Positions 1-12,397 of a DNA stretch of 64,000 bases are shown piece after piece. Numbering within the stretch: the first letter of the stretch is position 1; every line of letters begins with the position of its first letter. The notes beneath the pieces are model-generated. The model was given only the letters and a program-made list of their open reading frames with translations, was not told the origin of the DNA and did not search any database. The DNA is from Trichoplax adhaerens (taxonomy: Eukaryota; Placozoa; Uniplacotomia; Trichoplacea; Trichoplacidae). Both the position numbers and the translations under genes were made by a program. The stretch covers positions 1,476,106 through 1,540,105 of the forward strand of contig NW_002060950.1 in NCBI RefSeq assembly GCF_000150275.1. Direction: 5' to 3'.

Positions 1-1925
1 TAATACCACCAACTGCTCTGCGTAGCATATAAAAGGTGACGTAGTTCGGTAATTTAGTGTAGTTGAAGTTAGAGAAGACAAAAAGTCTAGGATAACCGTG
101 AGTTATCTCATTAATTGATAGTTTGCTTGGTTACTACTCTTAGGTTACCAATACTATTAATCAAACGTGATATTCGATATTAGCAAGTATCTTTATTAAC
201 CAGTCCTTCGCGAAAGATATAGAAGAATGGCATAATTCAATTTTAAGCCGTCTACAATAGCTATTACTCTATTGTTGCGTCTCTAAACACATTCAGCTTA
301 TCATTTTCATGTTAAAATGTTTCTTAAATATAACTTATTAATATCTCTACCTATTCACTTTTTCCTAAGACGAATACAAGTATAAGGCTATAGCTTCTGT
401 ACGTATAAGTAAAATGATTTCCGAACCTAAGGATAGCAATAAGTAAACTTTGCTTCATTCAATAACACATCAGTTTGAAAGTAGTTTTGTTACCTTAATC
501 AGTAGTAAATTATTTCCGTAACTGAGCATCTCTTTCTACTAATAACCGAACCTAGAAAATAAAAAGTTTACATTGGCGTAAATTACAATAGAATACTATT
601 ATCCTCTACTACGTTAACCAGACATCATTACACGGTTTTACTTAGTGATTTGGAGAACAAGAAATATAGAATTATTAACATTGGATTAGTTCATAAATAT
701 GAGCTGATAGGGCAGAACAATTTATGTTATTTTATGATATATCTGGATGAGCGGACTTAGCATTAATTTAAGTTAAAACTGTCCCTGAAAAAGAATCGAA
801 ATAGGCTTAAGGCAGATATTATGTTAAACTTATTATTAGTCCAGCATCGTAGCAGAATCGTCAGTATATTTTTTAATGCAAGTGATGAGAGGGATACATT
901 ATATTTGATTAGCGTCAGATCTGCTTATTAAATATTAAAACCAATTTAGGTGTACAGATGGATGTGAGAAACATCAATGGCTTGCATTATTCAAACTTGT
1001 TATTCAAATCTATAACTTGAATTACCAAAAAAATGGGATGAACATTATTACTTCTCCTTATTCTGCTAGCTGATTGAGTTGTCACATCAAAATATTAACT
1101 TTAATCTCTTAAAATCGATCTCATCGATAGAAACTAACAATTTTAAAATCTATAGCTGGTATTATTAAGAACTGATTAAACTTCTAAGCCACGGAAATGG
1201 CAATTTTCGGTATCCGTCTTCATACATAGGTTATATGTAATATATATGTTATATTACATTTTTATAACTTATATCAGACAATTTAATTGAAAGATTCCTT
1301 TAAAAAAGGTTGCATTTCTCGTCTTTCGAGCTAAAGTGATGGACTAATTATATGTTAAGATTATTGATACATCAAAGATATTGAATTACGTGGAATTTAA
1401 TTTATTTTATGATTGGAAATGTAAGAATTCTAACTTATTTAAATTCAGATAAAGTAGTCTAAATAAATAATTAATAAAAGAGATTGACAGATTATTGCGC
1501 CTTTTGTTAGTACGGTAATCGTTTCAAAAGCTATTCTCATTTGTAATAAATTCTGTAAATGAAAGGAAATAATATACGTTATAATCTATTATATAAATTA
1601 TAATTGCTACTTTTTATGGCATTCATTTATTTTTCTTTCAAATTTGGATACGATAGAAACCGGTAGAAAGTTGTTTTACATTGCACATTTTCTAAGGAAT
1701 AGCTTAAGATTTGCTAATGAATCGATTTGTTTAATATGCAGGTATCGTTATTTGTTACAGTCTTGGTTGGTTCGACTATTGATAAACGTTTGGTACTTCC
1801 AGCGTGCAAACGATCGTCATTGTTAGCCATAAAAAATTGCAATTACGAATTAGTATAATATTGGTAGACGCTATCATTTAAATATTTATCTTGCCTATCC
1901 TTTCTTACCTTAGACTAAAGAAAGT
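1..1925. other. AT-rich spacer, no gene seen
   Basis: No reading frame here shows a recognisable domain or exon-like structure with credible splice sites. The only open stretch, 60 codons at 1644-1826, has no family resemblance. It ends 100 bases before the first receptor and could be part of its 5' flank. Confidence 0.6.
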
Positions 1926-3023
1926 ATGAACTCATCCAATACTGTTAATAACTCATTTATCCCCTTTAGCGATTTTGAAGCTAATGCCCGTTTTATTGCT
2001 TACGCAGTTCTTCTTGCATTTACCGTCATTGGCAATATCATCGTCATAGAGTCATTTATTGTGGTTCGAACTCTTCGTACACCGTTTAACATTTTTCTTC
2101 TCAATTTAGCCACTGTTGATTTATTCACCGGTATATTTAGAATGGGTTTTTACCTCTTCAATATCGCTTATGCTAAAGGATTTGAGTGGCCGTTCAGTCC
2201 AGCGTTATGTAATTTCAGCGGTTGGGCATTAAGTATTGCTTTCTCAGCTAATGTTCATACCCTAGAATTAATGGCTATTTTTCGCTATATTGCGGTGGTT
2301 CATAATAACACCTACAATCTCACGCAAAAGAGAGCTGTTATATCGATCGTTTGCATATGGATTTATTCCAATATTATCGCTCTCCTTCCAATCATCGGTT
2401 GGAATCGGTATCGATATCAAGCAAACGAAATTGCTTGTTTACCTGATTGGTATTACGAAAGTAGCTACCCACTTTTTGTTACTATTTGCGATGTGATCAT
2501 TCCATTAACCATTCTATTCTACTGTTATGTGGCTATTTATATCACGATGAAGAAAACGAGTCGACGTTTCCGTGATATTTCCAATCAGGGCATGGATATT
2601 GCACTCCAGCAAATATCTAAACGAGAAGCTCGTGTTACGCGTGCCATGTTTTTGGTTTTCGTCGCTTTTCTTATTTGTATTGTGCCATATGCTGTCTGTG
2701 TATTCATCTTGTTCTCTATATTTCACATTTGGGTTGGTCGAGACATGGCATTTTTAACTGGTTATTTTGTTAATCTAAACAGTGCTATCAATCCTATATT
2801 GTATGGTTTCCTTTACTGCCGCTTTAGAAAAGCTTATTACTATACTGCTTGTTTGTGGTGGAGAAAATTATCCAGTATATTCACGATTCTATCCAGTCTA
2901 CACCATCGGCATAATAAAGTACGACTTGTGAAAGACTGTGATGGTGATTTCAATCGATCAAGAGGAACAGAAATTATTAGCATGAATCACCATGATCAAG
3001 CGGTCATTCAAGAAGTTGACTAA
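1926..3023 (+). CDS. Opsin-like class A GPCR 1 (placopsin-like), single exon
   Basis: This 365-residue seven-helix receptor is expected in the plasma membrane, coupling an unknown stimulus to G proteins. The N-terminus has N-glycosylation sites (N2, N8). Class A landmarks: GN at 36-37 (TM1), D65 (TM2), C95 paired with C171, R120 in FRY (TM3), W145 (TM4), P193 (TM5), CIVPY 251-255 (TM6), and NPILY from 289 (TM7). Loop 2 reads GWNRYRYQANEIAC then LPDW, with the same spacing as vertebrate rhodopsin from GW to C187 and D190. C95 to R120 is 25 residues, as in rhodopsin. The lysine-296 position is N283, so covalent retinal is not expected. FRY lacks the usual acid, and I252 replaces the toggle Trp. 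The ATG was chosen because it gives a short glycosylated N-terminus directly before TM1. No introns. The ligand is unknown; a melatonin- or peptide-receptor-like role is possible. Confidence 0.9.
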   Translation: MNSSNTVNNSFIPFSDFEANARFIAYAVLLAFTVIGNIIVIESFIVVRTLRTPFNIFLLNLATVDLFTGIFRMGFYLFNIAYAKGFEWPFSPALCNFSGWALSIAFSANVHTLELMAIFRYIAVVHNNTYNLTQKRAVISIVCIWIYSNIIALLPIIGWNRYRYQANEIACLPDWYYESSYPLFVTICDVIIPLTILFYCYVAIYITMKKTSRRFRDISNQGMDIALQQISKREARVTRAMFLVFVAFLICIVPYAVCVFILFSIFHIWVGRDMAFLTGYFVNLNSAINPILYGFLYCRFRKAYYYTACLWWRKLSSIFTILSSLHHRHNKVRLVKDCDGDFNRSRGTEIISMNHHDQAVIQEVD

Positions 3024-3071
3024 ACACTCAGTTATTTTCATCATCATAATCATGCTTTTACCAACAAGATG

Positions 3072-3730
3072 GATTCCTATTTTTTATAACAGGCAGTAGA
3101 ATGAAATCATTGATTGCCTTCGCCATCGCCTGTCCTATCCATTTTACTTTGGATAATTACAATATTATCTAATGAAAAATATGCACAGCGCTATTGCAAG
3201 ATTTACGCTTATCCATTCCTGACAAAATACGGTTACTGTATAGTGTATTATTATAGGAGTCTATGCTATGTCTAAGGTAGTATGCTAGCTAATATGGTTA
3301 GCTTCGTTAAAAGTATCTCGCATTCAATCCTGTAAAATCATCGTTATCATGCCACACTACTTATGTATTTCAATATGAGTATAACTCCAACGCCTTTCTT
3401 CTCAAAGTGAAAACGATGGTAAGCAATGGTAGGATTTCTATTTTATCAGATTGCCGATTTAAATACTTCTTGCTTTCACCATCGCTTATTCAATCTATCT
3501 TACCAAGGTAATTATAACACTGTCTAATGAAAAATGTAAACTGCATTGTAGCAAGATATGCCATTCCTGATAAAGTATATCGCATTATAGGAGTCTATGC
3601 TATGTTAAAGGTAATACTCGCATGTTAGCCAGTATGGTTAACTTATCCTCACTATGCTGCCATATTTCTTACCGCCCTGTATGCTTTTAATATTAATATG
3701 ATTCAAACATCTTTTCTCTCCAAATACAAA
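3072..3730. repeat. Two diverged direct copies, about 330 bp each
   Basis: Copies at about 3072-3410 and 3425-3725 share ordered blocks: a 'caccatcgc' or 'cgccatcgc' block, 'tctaatgaaaaat', 'gcaagat', 'ccattcctga', and 'ataggagtctatgctatgt', then a stretch ending in 'atggttagc' or 'atggttaac'. Many substitutions and small gaps separate them, so the duplication is old. It lies just downstream of the first receptor. Confidence 0.65.
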
Positions 3731-6054
3731 TGATTAAGCGTGTATAGAAATAAATAAACTTATTCTGTTATGTTGACAAATACTTCTGAGGACCTTGATA
3801 TCTATGTAAAAGGATACAAATCGATACAAAGGGATGCGTAATCCTTTATAATCTAATAACAAGCTATCCCTCTCTCTTTCGATTGTTATCCACCTTGACT
3901 ATTACAGATGTTAGCCTAATTACAGGGCGCTAACAGAACTCATGAACTCAGTGTTTTACTGACTATTTGCACGATCTTTCATTGAGAAGTCCACTACATG
4001 GACAAATCGAAATTTGGAGCAATCCTTAATAAATTCTATCTTTGTCGCTTAAAGTAGTTTTCTTACTTCACTTCATCTTACTTTACTGATGTAAAGCTGA
4101 TCTGTAATTAATATTGTACATTATAGTCTAGTAAATAAAAAGTAAATAAAAAAATGCTTTTCATAAACGTTCGTCCATCTGTTCAGATTATTCTAGCCTA
4201 TTCTATCATCTATACTGCCGTCGATCAACATGATCAGCTAGTATGCCCTATAATCAATTTGTCAGCAATAGCCGTCCATTTAACAAGTATAATAAATTCA
4301 AAATATTCTCATATAATTACGTACTGTCTATCGATATCTTTGATTTATAAAAGTTTTTAGTAGCGGCAATAACTAGACTAAACCAGTTACGGTTGCTATA
4401 AATGAATAGAATCGTATTTTTGGCTAACGTATTTAATTTTCTTTTGTAATAGAATAATCAAGAAATGTTATCTCCATAATAATTAGATATAAGAAAATCA
4501 ATTTTTCTTACTATAATAAAATCCATTTACCCAAAAGTCATGCTAATCATTCAATGGCATGAGTGAATCAAGGTTCAACTGATTTATAACTGAATTACGA
4601 ATAATTTTCGTTACACTATTCGCCCAATATTATGAACAAACAATTTCAATCACGATGATATTTGATACAGTTTACTCTAGTTACATTAACTCAAATTTGA
4701 TATACAATTCATCCTACATTAAAGATTGCTGTACTGCTAATATCTGATCAAAGGCAAACCAATTATTCAACAAATCAAGGCTAAATACAATCGTGACTCA
4801 AAAAAATATCATATCGCTACAATCAGCTGTCCAGCCAAGCTCTGCTTCAACAATACAATTGTACTACTGTGACAGGGTATTTTAATTAGACATCATTTCA
4901 AGTTTGCTAAATTTAGGTCCATGATGCCATATAGGAAAATGGAGAATTCTCGTTGTTACTTACGTGGTAGCAATGAACTAAAAAAGAGTACCTCACCAAT
5001 ACATATCGATATAGTCTATCGCGGAGTATTCTAGATCTTATTAATACTTATTCAAATCTACGCGTATACTGAATCAATGTAGCTGAAAATTTAACGATTG
5101 AAACTTGAATAATAACTCTGGTAATTCTATGGTAAGAATATTAATTTCAATCGGCTAGTCTTATGCCAGGAAGCCTATGTATTATATAGTTGTTCCCAAT
5201 TTTTTATTAACAATTTATGAATACACTTATATTAATTATGGATTGAAAAGTTCACGATACCGGGAACGATTGACGAATTACTTATCGAATAGGACGTGAA
5301 ACTGTTATACAAATTGTGTAGTTGATCTGCTACCGCATCAAATCAGATAATTATAGCAAATAACAATCAATCTATTTTTGATACCAAATTATAAAAACTT
5401 GATTCTAAAGCACAAAATTGAAACTAAAAGTTAGGATTATTCAATAATAATTGATTTATCTCAATAGTCGATATTGTAACGACGGAAACAGAAATATACT
5501 TGAAAGCGGATAGTAAAATAGTATAGCACAACGTATTATTAGTCAAATTTTGTACAGTTTCGTCCTGATTTTCGTATTTGCACAATTTGTTATTTCTATT
5601 ACGGAAGCGTTCTCAGTTTAATCTCAGTTAGGAAATGGTTAAAATCTCTTTTAAGATGCTTAGAGCCTTTGAATGATTTAAAATGTAATTTATAGATTTT
5701 ATTATTATACAAATATAAATTCAAAATAGGATTTCCTTTCCCTTTCAGCTCTTAGATATCTGTCTTTTATAAATCGGAAATAAAGTGACAAAGAAAAATT
5801 GATAATCTAATTATAAATAATTTACTACAATTCATATCGAAGTTTTTATAATTGCTACTACTGTGAACGCTATCATTAAATAAACATAAACTACTCGTAT
5901 ATTAGTTCCGCTCTACTAAGTAAAAGTCAAGCTAATTTCAAATATTGCTTCAAAGTTGGGCAATTTTGATTCATAATTAATATGTGGATACCCCGTTAAG
6001 AGAAAATTACGGTGAATGAATAAATTATTGAATCGAAAAATTTTTTCGATCCTG

Positions 6055-6830
6055 TAACTTCGAACAACGATATTCAAGATAATTTAACTCAAATTTAATA
6101 TAAAATTATCGAATATTTCACTTAATTTGAAGGCTATACTTAGAAAAAAATGATTACGAAATCATAATGAATTCGTCAATATTATATTTCTGACGTTTTA
6201 ATAGTGAATGGGGGGGGGGGTAGCTTTGAATCAGCTAGAATGCAACAAAAACCGTCAATAATAACTTCAGCAACGGTATTTAAGATAATTTAACTCAGAT
6301 TCGGTAGAAAAAATATAAGATAAATCCTTTTATTTGAAAGCTATAATTAGACAAGATAACTGCGTTACCGTCTAAGTATATTATCATACTTTTGACGTTT
6401 TAATAGTAAATGAAGCTAGGTTGAAATCAGCCAGAATATAATGAAGTCGATCATTATTATTTTCAGTAAGCATAAATGGAACTGTAGGCATTCATTTCGC
6501 TTAAGCCATAGTGCCTGGACAGTATCATCTTTTATATTATACTACCGTGGGATGATATGCGAATACACTATCGAGAAAAAAAACACAGTAAATAAGTAAA
6601 CTATTCAATCAAAAAAATTTGGTCAATTTCTATGACTTCAAACAACGATATTCAAGATGATTTATTTAGCTCAAATTCGATGTAAAATACGGAATAAATC
6701 TCTTTATTTGAAGGCTATAATTAGAGATGATGGCTGCGTTATCATCTAAGTATAATATGATATTTTTGACGCTTTAATTGTAAATGAAACTAGATTGAAA
6801 TTAGCTAGAATGTAATAAAGTCAATCAATA
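6055..6830. repeat. Diverged tandem repeat, about three copies
   Basis: Copies near 6055-6240, 6265-6450 and 6645-6830 share 'caacgatattcaagat' or variants, 'aatttaactcaaattt', 'tttgaaggctata', 'tttgacgttttaat' and 'tagaatgtaa'. A block with 'ttagccatagtac' recurs at about 6505, 6877 and 7045. The 77-codon open frame at 6832-7065 lies in the last copy and is probably accidental. Confidence 0.65.
6210..6220 (+). repeat. Run of 11 G
   Basis: Eleven consecutive G lie in otherwise very AT-rich DNA inside the 6.05-6.83 kb repeat. It may be polymorphic in length or hard to sequence. Confidence 0.9.
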
Positions 6831-7899
6831 TATGTACAGCAAGCATGAGAAGAGCTGCAGGTATTCATTTTGCTTTAGCCATAGTACTAGGACAGAATCA
6901 TCTTTTATATCATTTGTGACTTCATCACAAAACGGCGAGATCTTGCGGAGGCAATCTAGCAAGCTATTTGGTCCTAAATTGAATCGATATCTTATGATAA
7001 TTTTAGACTACACTAGAGTTGAAACTACTAGCACTCTTTTCATTTTAGCCATAGTACCGGGGTAGGATCATCAGTTATATTATTTTTTATGTTCTCATTA
7101 TAAAAATACAGCATATTCTATCATAATTTAGCAAGTTATACAATACTGTACTACATTGAGTCGATATCTGACGATAATTTTAAAACACATTAATCGTCAC
7201 TAAAAGCTTATCTTGGCTAAGACAGTATCATCAGAATACAACATATTTAACATTGATATATTATTAATACAAAATTTTTATTTACAATTGATAATATAGC
7301 ATTCAAATTAACTTTAGTGACTCTTATGGAATATTAAATACAGTTTTAAGCAGTTACTATAACGTTATGAATTCTTTCAATAGGTTACCAATGTAGTAAT
7401 ACTGAAAATTTTTGTAGTAAAGGACTAAAAGTAGAGTCCTTTATAGCTTTTAGTATGTAACTAGTATTATTTTACTATAGAAAATACCTAGAAAGTGATA
7501 GCGTCTTTTAAGTTTTACCCCGCCACATCATCATGTCGCCATCTTTTCTTCTTCTTCATTTTACAAGGTATTATATAGATTACTATAGAAGTATCCCTAG
7601 AGCAGTTGCCTAATCTAAAGAAAGGGCGTTTGATCGTCTATTCAAATTGTAAATGAATTTGACTTAGTAACAAAAAACCCTATCCTTAGAGACAGGGGAT
7701 TTATAATATGACAATAAAGTACTGTAATGTAGTCTATAATCGTAGAGCTACCGTACAACCTGACGCTAAAACATCAACTGTCAATACTCAGCGATACTAA
7801 TGTCAGAAAAATAGTCGTAATAGTCATATAAAATTTTTTGATAAGTGATTACTGTGATCTTTATAAAATCCGGATTTTTGGGATTGGGATTCCGGAGCC

Positions 7900-8390
7900 G
7901 GTCGGATTTATGTCCGATATAATTTTTCTGTATTAATTTATCTATTTTAATTTTTCTGTTTTAATTTTTGGATTTTAGTTTATGGAAAATATCGTAAGAG
8001 TTGATTTTTAAAATTTGAACTTTTCGTTATGAATTTGAAACTTTAGAATTTTATGACGTGACATGAAAGACATTAGGAAAGTTTAGTTAGGAAAATAGAA
8101 AATAAGATGGAAATTGGCAGAGGTTGTATTGATTGTTAAGTAGTTAGGCTGTTATTTTTATGACTAAATCTTGATGTTTAAAGGTTAATTTTTAGACTTT
8201 TATAGTGTATTAATGATAGAAATTATGTTAGAAGTGAAGTTTGATGTATTTTATAGTTAACTTGTTGATTTTATAGTGTTTTGTAACGGAATCATAGGGT
8301 AAATTGTGTCTGAACTTTGAATGATTTTTGTTTTCTTAAATGGTGCAAAGTAGTTTTCTAAAATGGATCTTAAGAGCGATTGGTTAGTAA
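7900..8390 (+). other. Segment with strong strand asymmetry (C-poor + strand)
   Basis: Across about 490 bases the + strand is dominated by T, A and G with very few C: line 8221-8280 has one C in 60 bases and line 8101-8160 has two. Flanking spacer DNA does not show this. It begins after a compact 'ggattgggattccggag' stretch near 7880. No gene is visible. It may be a decayed transcribed or inserted element. Confidence 0.45.
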
Positions 8391-9225
8391 ATCTTTAGTT
8401 CTAAATACATCTGACGGCTCTACGAAGCCTATAAATGATAGTGCAATAAATTGTTGTTCGATTATTTCCCCAAATTTTAATTGGTGTCAAAGTTTCGTTT
8501 AGTCGACCGGAGTGCAACGAAAGTAGAATCAAAGTTTGTTAAAGTTTTGTAGCTTGATCTATACACTTTTCATTTCATTACATTTTGAAGATATTTTTCA
8601 TGGTTAAGTTATTATATATTGTGACTATGTACGATAATTTCTGTTCTATTGAAGGTTGTATAGCTCCAACCACAATCGTAGCTTCCCCAAAAACTAACAT
8701 AATTTACTTGATGTCAAAAATTAATTTGATGAGCTATTAATTATCCATCAGGCTACCAGAGAAAAATACTTCAGAAAAGACCATTATTCATGTATCCGTT
8801 AAGAAGTATCAATGGTATTGAATGTTTCATTTCGAAATGAATATACGCATAGAGTAATTAATAAGGGTTAGAATTCACTACTTTCTATAGAAAAACTCCG
8901 CCTAGCCTTCCATATGTTTATAATGTGATATTGAATACTTTGTTCAATATAGGAAAACAACAATCTGTGCTGAATTCAAAATTGAATGCTTCTAAATCAT
9001 GTACTTCTCTTAATAAAGATAAGTGTGCTTCAAAGAAACTGTTTGCTTTACTAACTATTAAAATAACTCAAATTGGAAGTATTATACATTATTATCTATC
9101 CATATATCATATACTAGATGGTATTTTCAGAATTTTATTACATGTAAAGCTTCATGCAGCTACTATATGAATATCAAAGAGAAATGTAGTCTTCAATTAA
9201 TCAATCAGTCTTTACTCCACAAGGC

Positions 9226-9530
9226 TATCCGAAAGTTCTTGTAATGGTTATACTGGATTATCATAAAGATCTTTATTTCGATTTTAATTTGTAAGAATGT
9301 TAAAAAGAAAGCTGTACAATCTATAATTAGGCAATGAAACTTCACTTCATAAATATATGCGAAAGTTCATGTAATGATTATACTGGCTAATCGTAAAGAT
9401 CTTTATTTTTAGTTTGTAAGAATATTAAAAAGAAATCTGTAAAATCCTTGGTTAGCCAATATAACTTTACTGTGTAAGGATATCCGAAATTATGTGCAAT
9501 GATAATCTTTAATAGTAAAGATCTACATAT
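9226..9530. repeat. Tandem repeat, about 130 bp unit, 2 to 3 copies
   Basis: Copies start near 9227, 9357 and 9485 with 'tccgaaagttcttgtaatg' or a variant. The first two continue with 'ttatactgg', 'aaagatctttattt', 'ttgtaagaat' and 'ttaaaaagaaa'. The third is truncated after 'gtaaagatct'. Confidence 0.7.
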
Positions 9531-11281
9531 CTTTTGTTTCAAGCATATTTCAAAGCTAGAAGTCTTTATACTTGTATTTCAATAGCATTACCAACTTGTG
9601 TCGTAAGTTATTCATTACTGTAAATTTCGGCTACGAAAGATTTATTCAGCTCAATAGTTGAAATACTGCAATGAGCAAATCTGCAACAGTTAGAATCAAT
9701 CTTATTATAGTCGTCAATAGTATTATAGTACATTAATATAATTACCGATTTCGTTAGTTATTCTTAAATATCAGAATTATTGGCCTCTCTATTAAAATTT
9801 TTTATCTCCGAACTAGCATGAAAAACTGCTATTCATTCTTCTTGTTCTTCAATAAGATTATTATTATTTAAGGTGTAAGACAGATTACCCTCTATTGCTG
9901 GCTCATTTATTAAATAATGCCATTAAAAATGATTCCATAATAAGGCGTTGATGAATTTGGTTTTCAACAGTTCTTTTAGAGCATTGTATAATTATACATG
10001 GGCGTAATTGTTTCTGATTAATAATTTACTTTATATCTAGGAATTGATGTTAATAATACAACTGAACAGTGATTGAAATTCTCCTTTAAATTTAATTTCT
10101 TATTGAGTTTATTGAACAATGAGGCTATTGATAATATGCAAGTTTAAGTAACAGGGAATTACTTACATTTTCCTGGATTGAATTAAATCTCGTCAAATAT
10201 GATCTTAAATAGTTTATGTCAAAGTATCGATTTTATGGTATTCATGGTTATTTTTGATTAGTGAATAACAAAAAGGTTTCATTATAATTAAAGCAGATAA
10301 TAAGAATAATATTCATGAAATCACAAGAGAAAATAGAATTTCAGATCTTATTGAGCAAATTATCACCACATTAATAAACGCATATGCATTCATGTAATAG
10401 TGCATTTTGTTGCGAATGTATCAAAACTCAATGATTGATATATCAATATAAACCATAGAGAATGCTATCATTTCAGTTCTGATAAAATATTCGAGATGAA
10501 AGACTTCTGGCAGCTTGCGATATCATTTCTAAGTAAGGAGTTTAGATTACAACCTTTCAGAATAGCTTTAATTTTCGACATTGATAAATCATTGATGTTT
10601 TCGTTATGACAGAGGAAATAATTTAGAATAATGCTATCATAATAGATTATTTTCTGATTGATTGGAACTTGATGATGGTCAAAATTAATTTTTCATTCAA
10701 TTGTTTATTGAATAGAAGTTAGATAGTTAATGGTTGATTATACTCATATGATTTTTTCCCCGATAGATTATAATTTACCGATTCTATCTTATGAAGAGTT
10801 ACAACTTGTCCTTTCTCTCAATGATCAATCTCTCATATTACTGAGGGTTCAGTGATATTTTAATAAAGCTAAACTACTATTTGCAAGATAAAAGTATGAT
10901 TCTATTAGGGTATTACTTACAGCAGTTTTAACCGATTTAAAATTGATGCGTACACACAAGATAGAATACTAGAAAAGAGAAATAGAGACATTTCAAGAAA
11001 TTATAAAGGAGGTAAATTTTAACATTTCAATAGAATCAGCCTACAATTAATTGTATTTATTTCGTAAGTAAACCATTCTTGAATTCGCAGCAAAACAAGG
11101 ACTCTTATCAGCGAATATTCAATTTGCAATAGTCTAAATTCTCTCTTGGGCTTATGCTATTTACCATAAGTAAGATGTAAAAACTAATTATCAAGATTAA
11201 GCCTACGCTATCCATAGAATCATCTCCGTAGTCGAATTTCAATCTATTGGAAGTACTACTAGCAAAACAATATCCAAAGTC

Positions 11282-12397
11282 ATGAATAATACTAGCGGTT
11301 CCAATGCAACCGCATATCCTGAAACAGCTTCACATCCATTTATAAGTCTTCAATCTCATGTACCATTTATTGCTTATGTGATACTCCTTATTGCCACAGT
11401 TGTTGGCAATTGTATGGTGATTGCTGCATTTTTCATCAATCGATCATTGCGCACTATTTTCAATTCACTTTTATTCAATTTGGCATTAGTAGATCTATTT
11501 GCGGGTATATTTCGCATCGGATTTATCACTCTATCATTAGGAACAATCCACAACGGTTCTTGGCCATACGGTCCAACATTATGCAATATAAATGGCTTAG
11601 TCCATAGCGTTGCTTTCTCAGCTAATGTTCACACATTAATGACGATTGCTATTTTTCGCTACCTGGTGGTAGTTCGCTACAGAAAAGATTGGATCACCCG
11701 CAATACTGTTATTGTAGTCATCAGTCTAATTTGGATCTACAGCTTGCTATTAGGATTTCTTCCCATTATTGGCTGGAATCGCTATCACTACCAGCCCTAT
11801 GAATATACTTGTTTGCCGGATTGGTATCGCGGCAAAAGCTATTCTATCTTTTTAACGATAGCTGATTTTCTGATTCCAATGCTGGTATTATGTTACTGTT
11901 ATTTGGCGATATATAATTTTATCAAAAAAAATAGCCAACGTATACGAGCCTTTTCTATCAATGGCAACGAAGCTGCACTACAGCAAATTATTCACCGCGA
12001 GACAAAAGTAACACAAGCCATGTTTATTATCTTTATAACTTTTGTTGCTTGTGTAGCTCCCTATGCTATTTGTATTTTTGTCATGTTGTCTATTTTTCAT
12101 ATTTGGGTTGGTGCACATGTTGCATTTTTTTGTGGTTACATGGTCAATCTAAATAGTGCTATTAATCCTATTTTATATGCAATATTCTATAAACACTTTA
12201 GAGCATCCTTTTATCGTCTATGTTGTATCGCTCATAGGCGTGCTAGCATGATCCGTGGCAATCGAAGAATACTAATATCAAACAAGGTGTATGCTACTAC
12301 TACCAATGGCAATCAAACTTGCCCGATAATGAGATCGACCATAAGATCCACCATAAGATCGAAAACAACTGAAACACTATTACAAACTGCACATTAA
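11282..12397 (+). CDS. Opsin-like class A GPCR 2 (placopsin-like), single exon
   Basis: This 371-residue seven-helix receptor has N-glycosylation sites at N2 and N8. Landmarks: GN 42-43, D71 (TM2), C101 paired with C177, FRY 125-127, W151, P199, CVAPY 257-261, and NPILY from 295. Loop 2 (GWNRYHYQ, then CLPDW) has rhodopsin spacing. N289 occupies the Schiff-base lysine position and N104 the usual counterion position. V258 replaces the toggle Trp. The tail is Arg- and Ser/Thr-rich and contains a short repeat (STIRSTIRS, near residue 353). It is closest to GPCR 1: both have IFHIWVG after TM6 and VNLNSAINPI in TM7. It is intronless and the ligand is unknown. Confidence 0.9.
   Translation: MNNTSGSNATAYPETASHPFISLQSHVPFIAYVILLIATVVGNCMVIAAFFINRSLRTIFNSLLFNLALVDLFAGIFRIGFITLSLGTIHNGSWPYGPTLCNINGLVHSVAFSANVHTLMTIAIFRYLVVVRYRKDWITRNTVIVVISLIWIYSLLLGFLPIIGWNRYHYQPYEYTCLPDWYRGKSYSIFLTIADFLIPMLVLCYCYLAIYNFIKKNSQRIRAFSINGNEAALQQIIHRETKVTQAMFIIFITFVACVAPYAICIFVMLSIFHIWVGAHVAFFCGYMVNLNSAINPILYAIFYKHFRASFYRLCCIAHRRASMIRGNRRILISNKVYATTTNGNQTCPIMRSTIRSTIRSKTTETLLQTAH

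Larger units (their letters stand above)
3024..11281. other. 8.3 kb intergenic spacer with short diverged repeats
   Basis: No gene is supported here. Open stretches at 4154-4360, 6832-7065 and 8925-9170 lack domains, and the second lies inside repeats. The spacer holds a two-copy repeat near 3.1-3.7 kb, a three-copy repeat near 6.05-6.83 kb, an 11-base G run, a C-poor segment at 7.9-8.4 kb and a three-copy repeat near 9.2-9.5 kb, listed separately. Short exons of an unrecognised gene cannot be excluded. Confidence 0.55.

Noticed and set aside
6832-7065. 77-codon + frame near 6.9 kb.
   Set aside because: It sits in the diverged repeat, shows no domain, and other repeat copies do not keep the frame.
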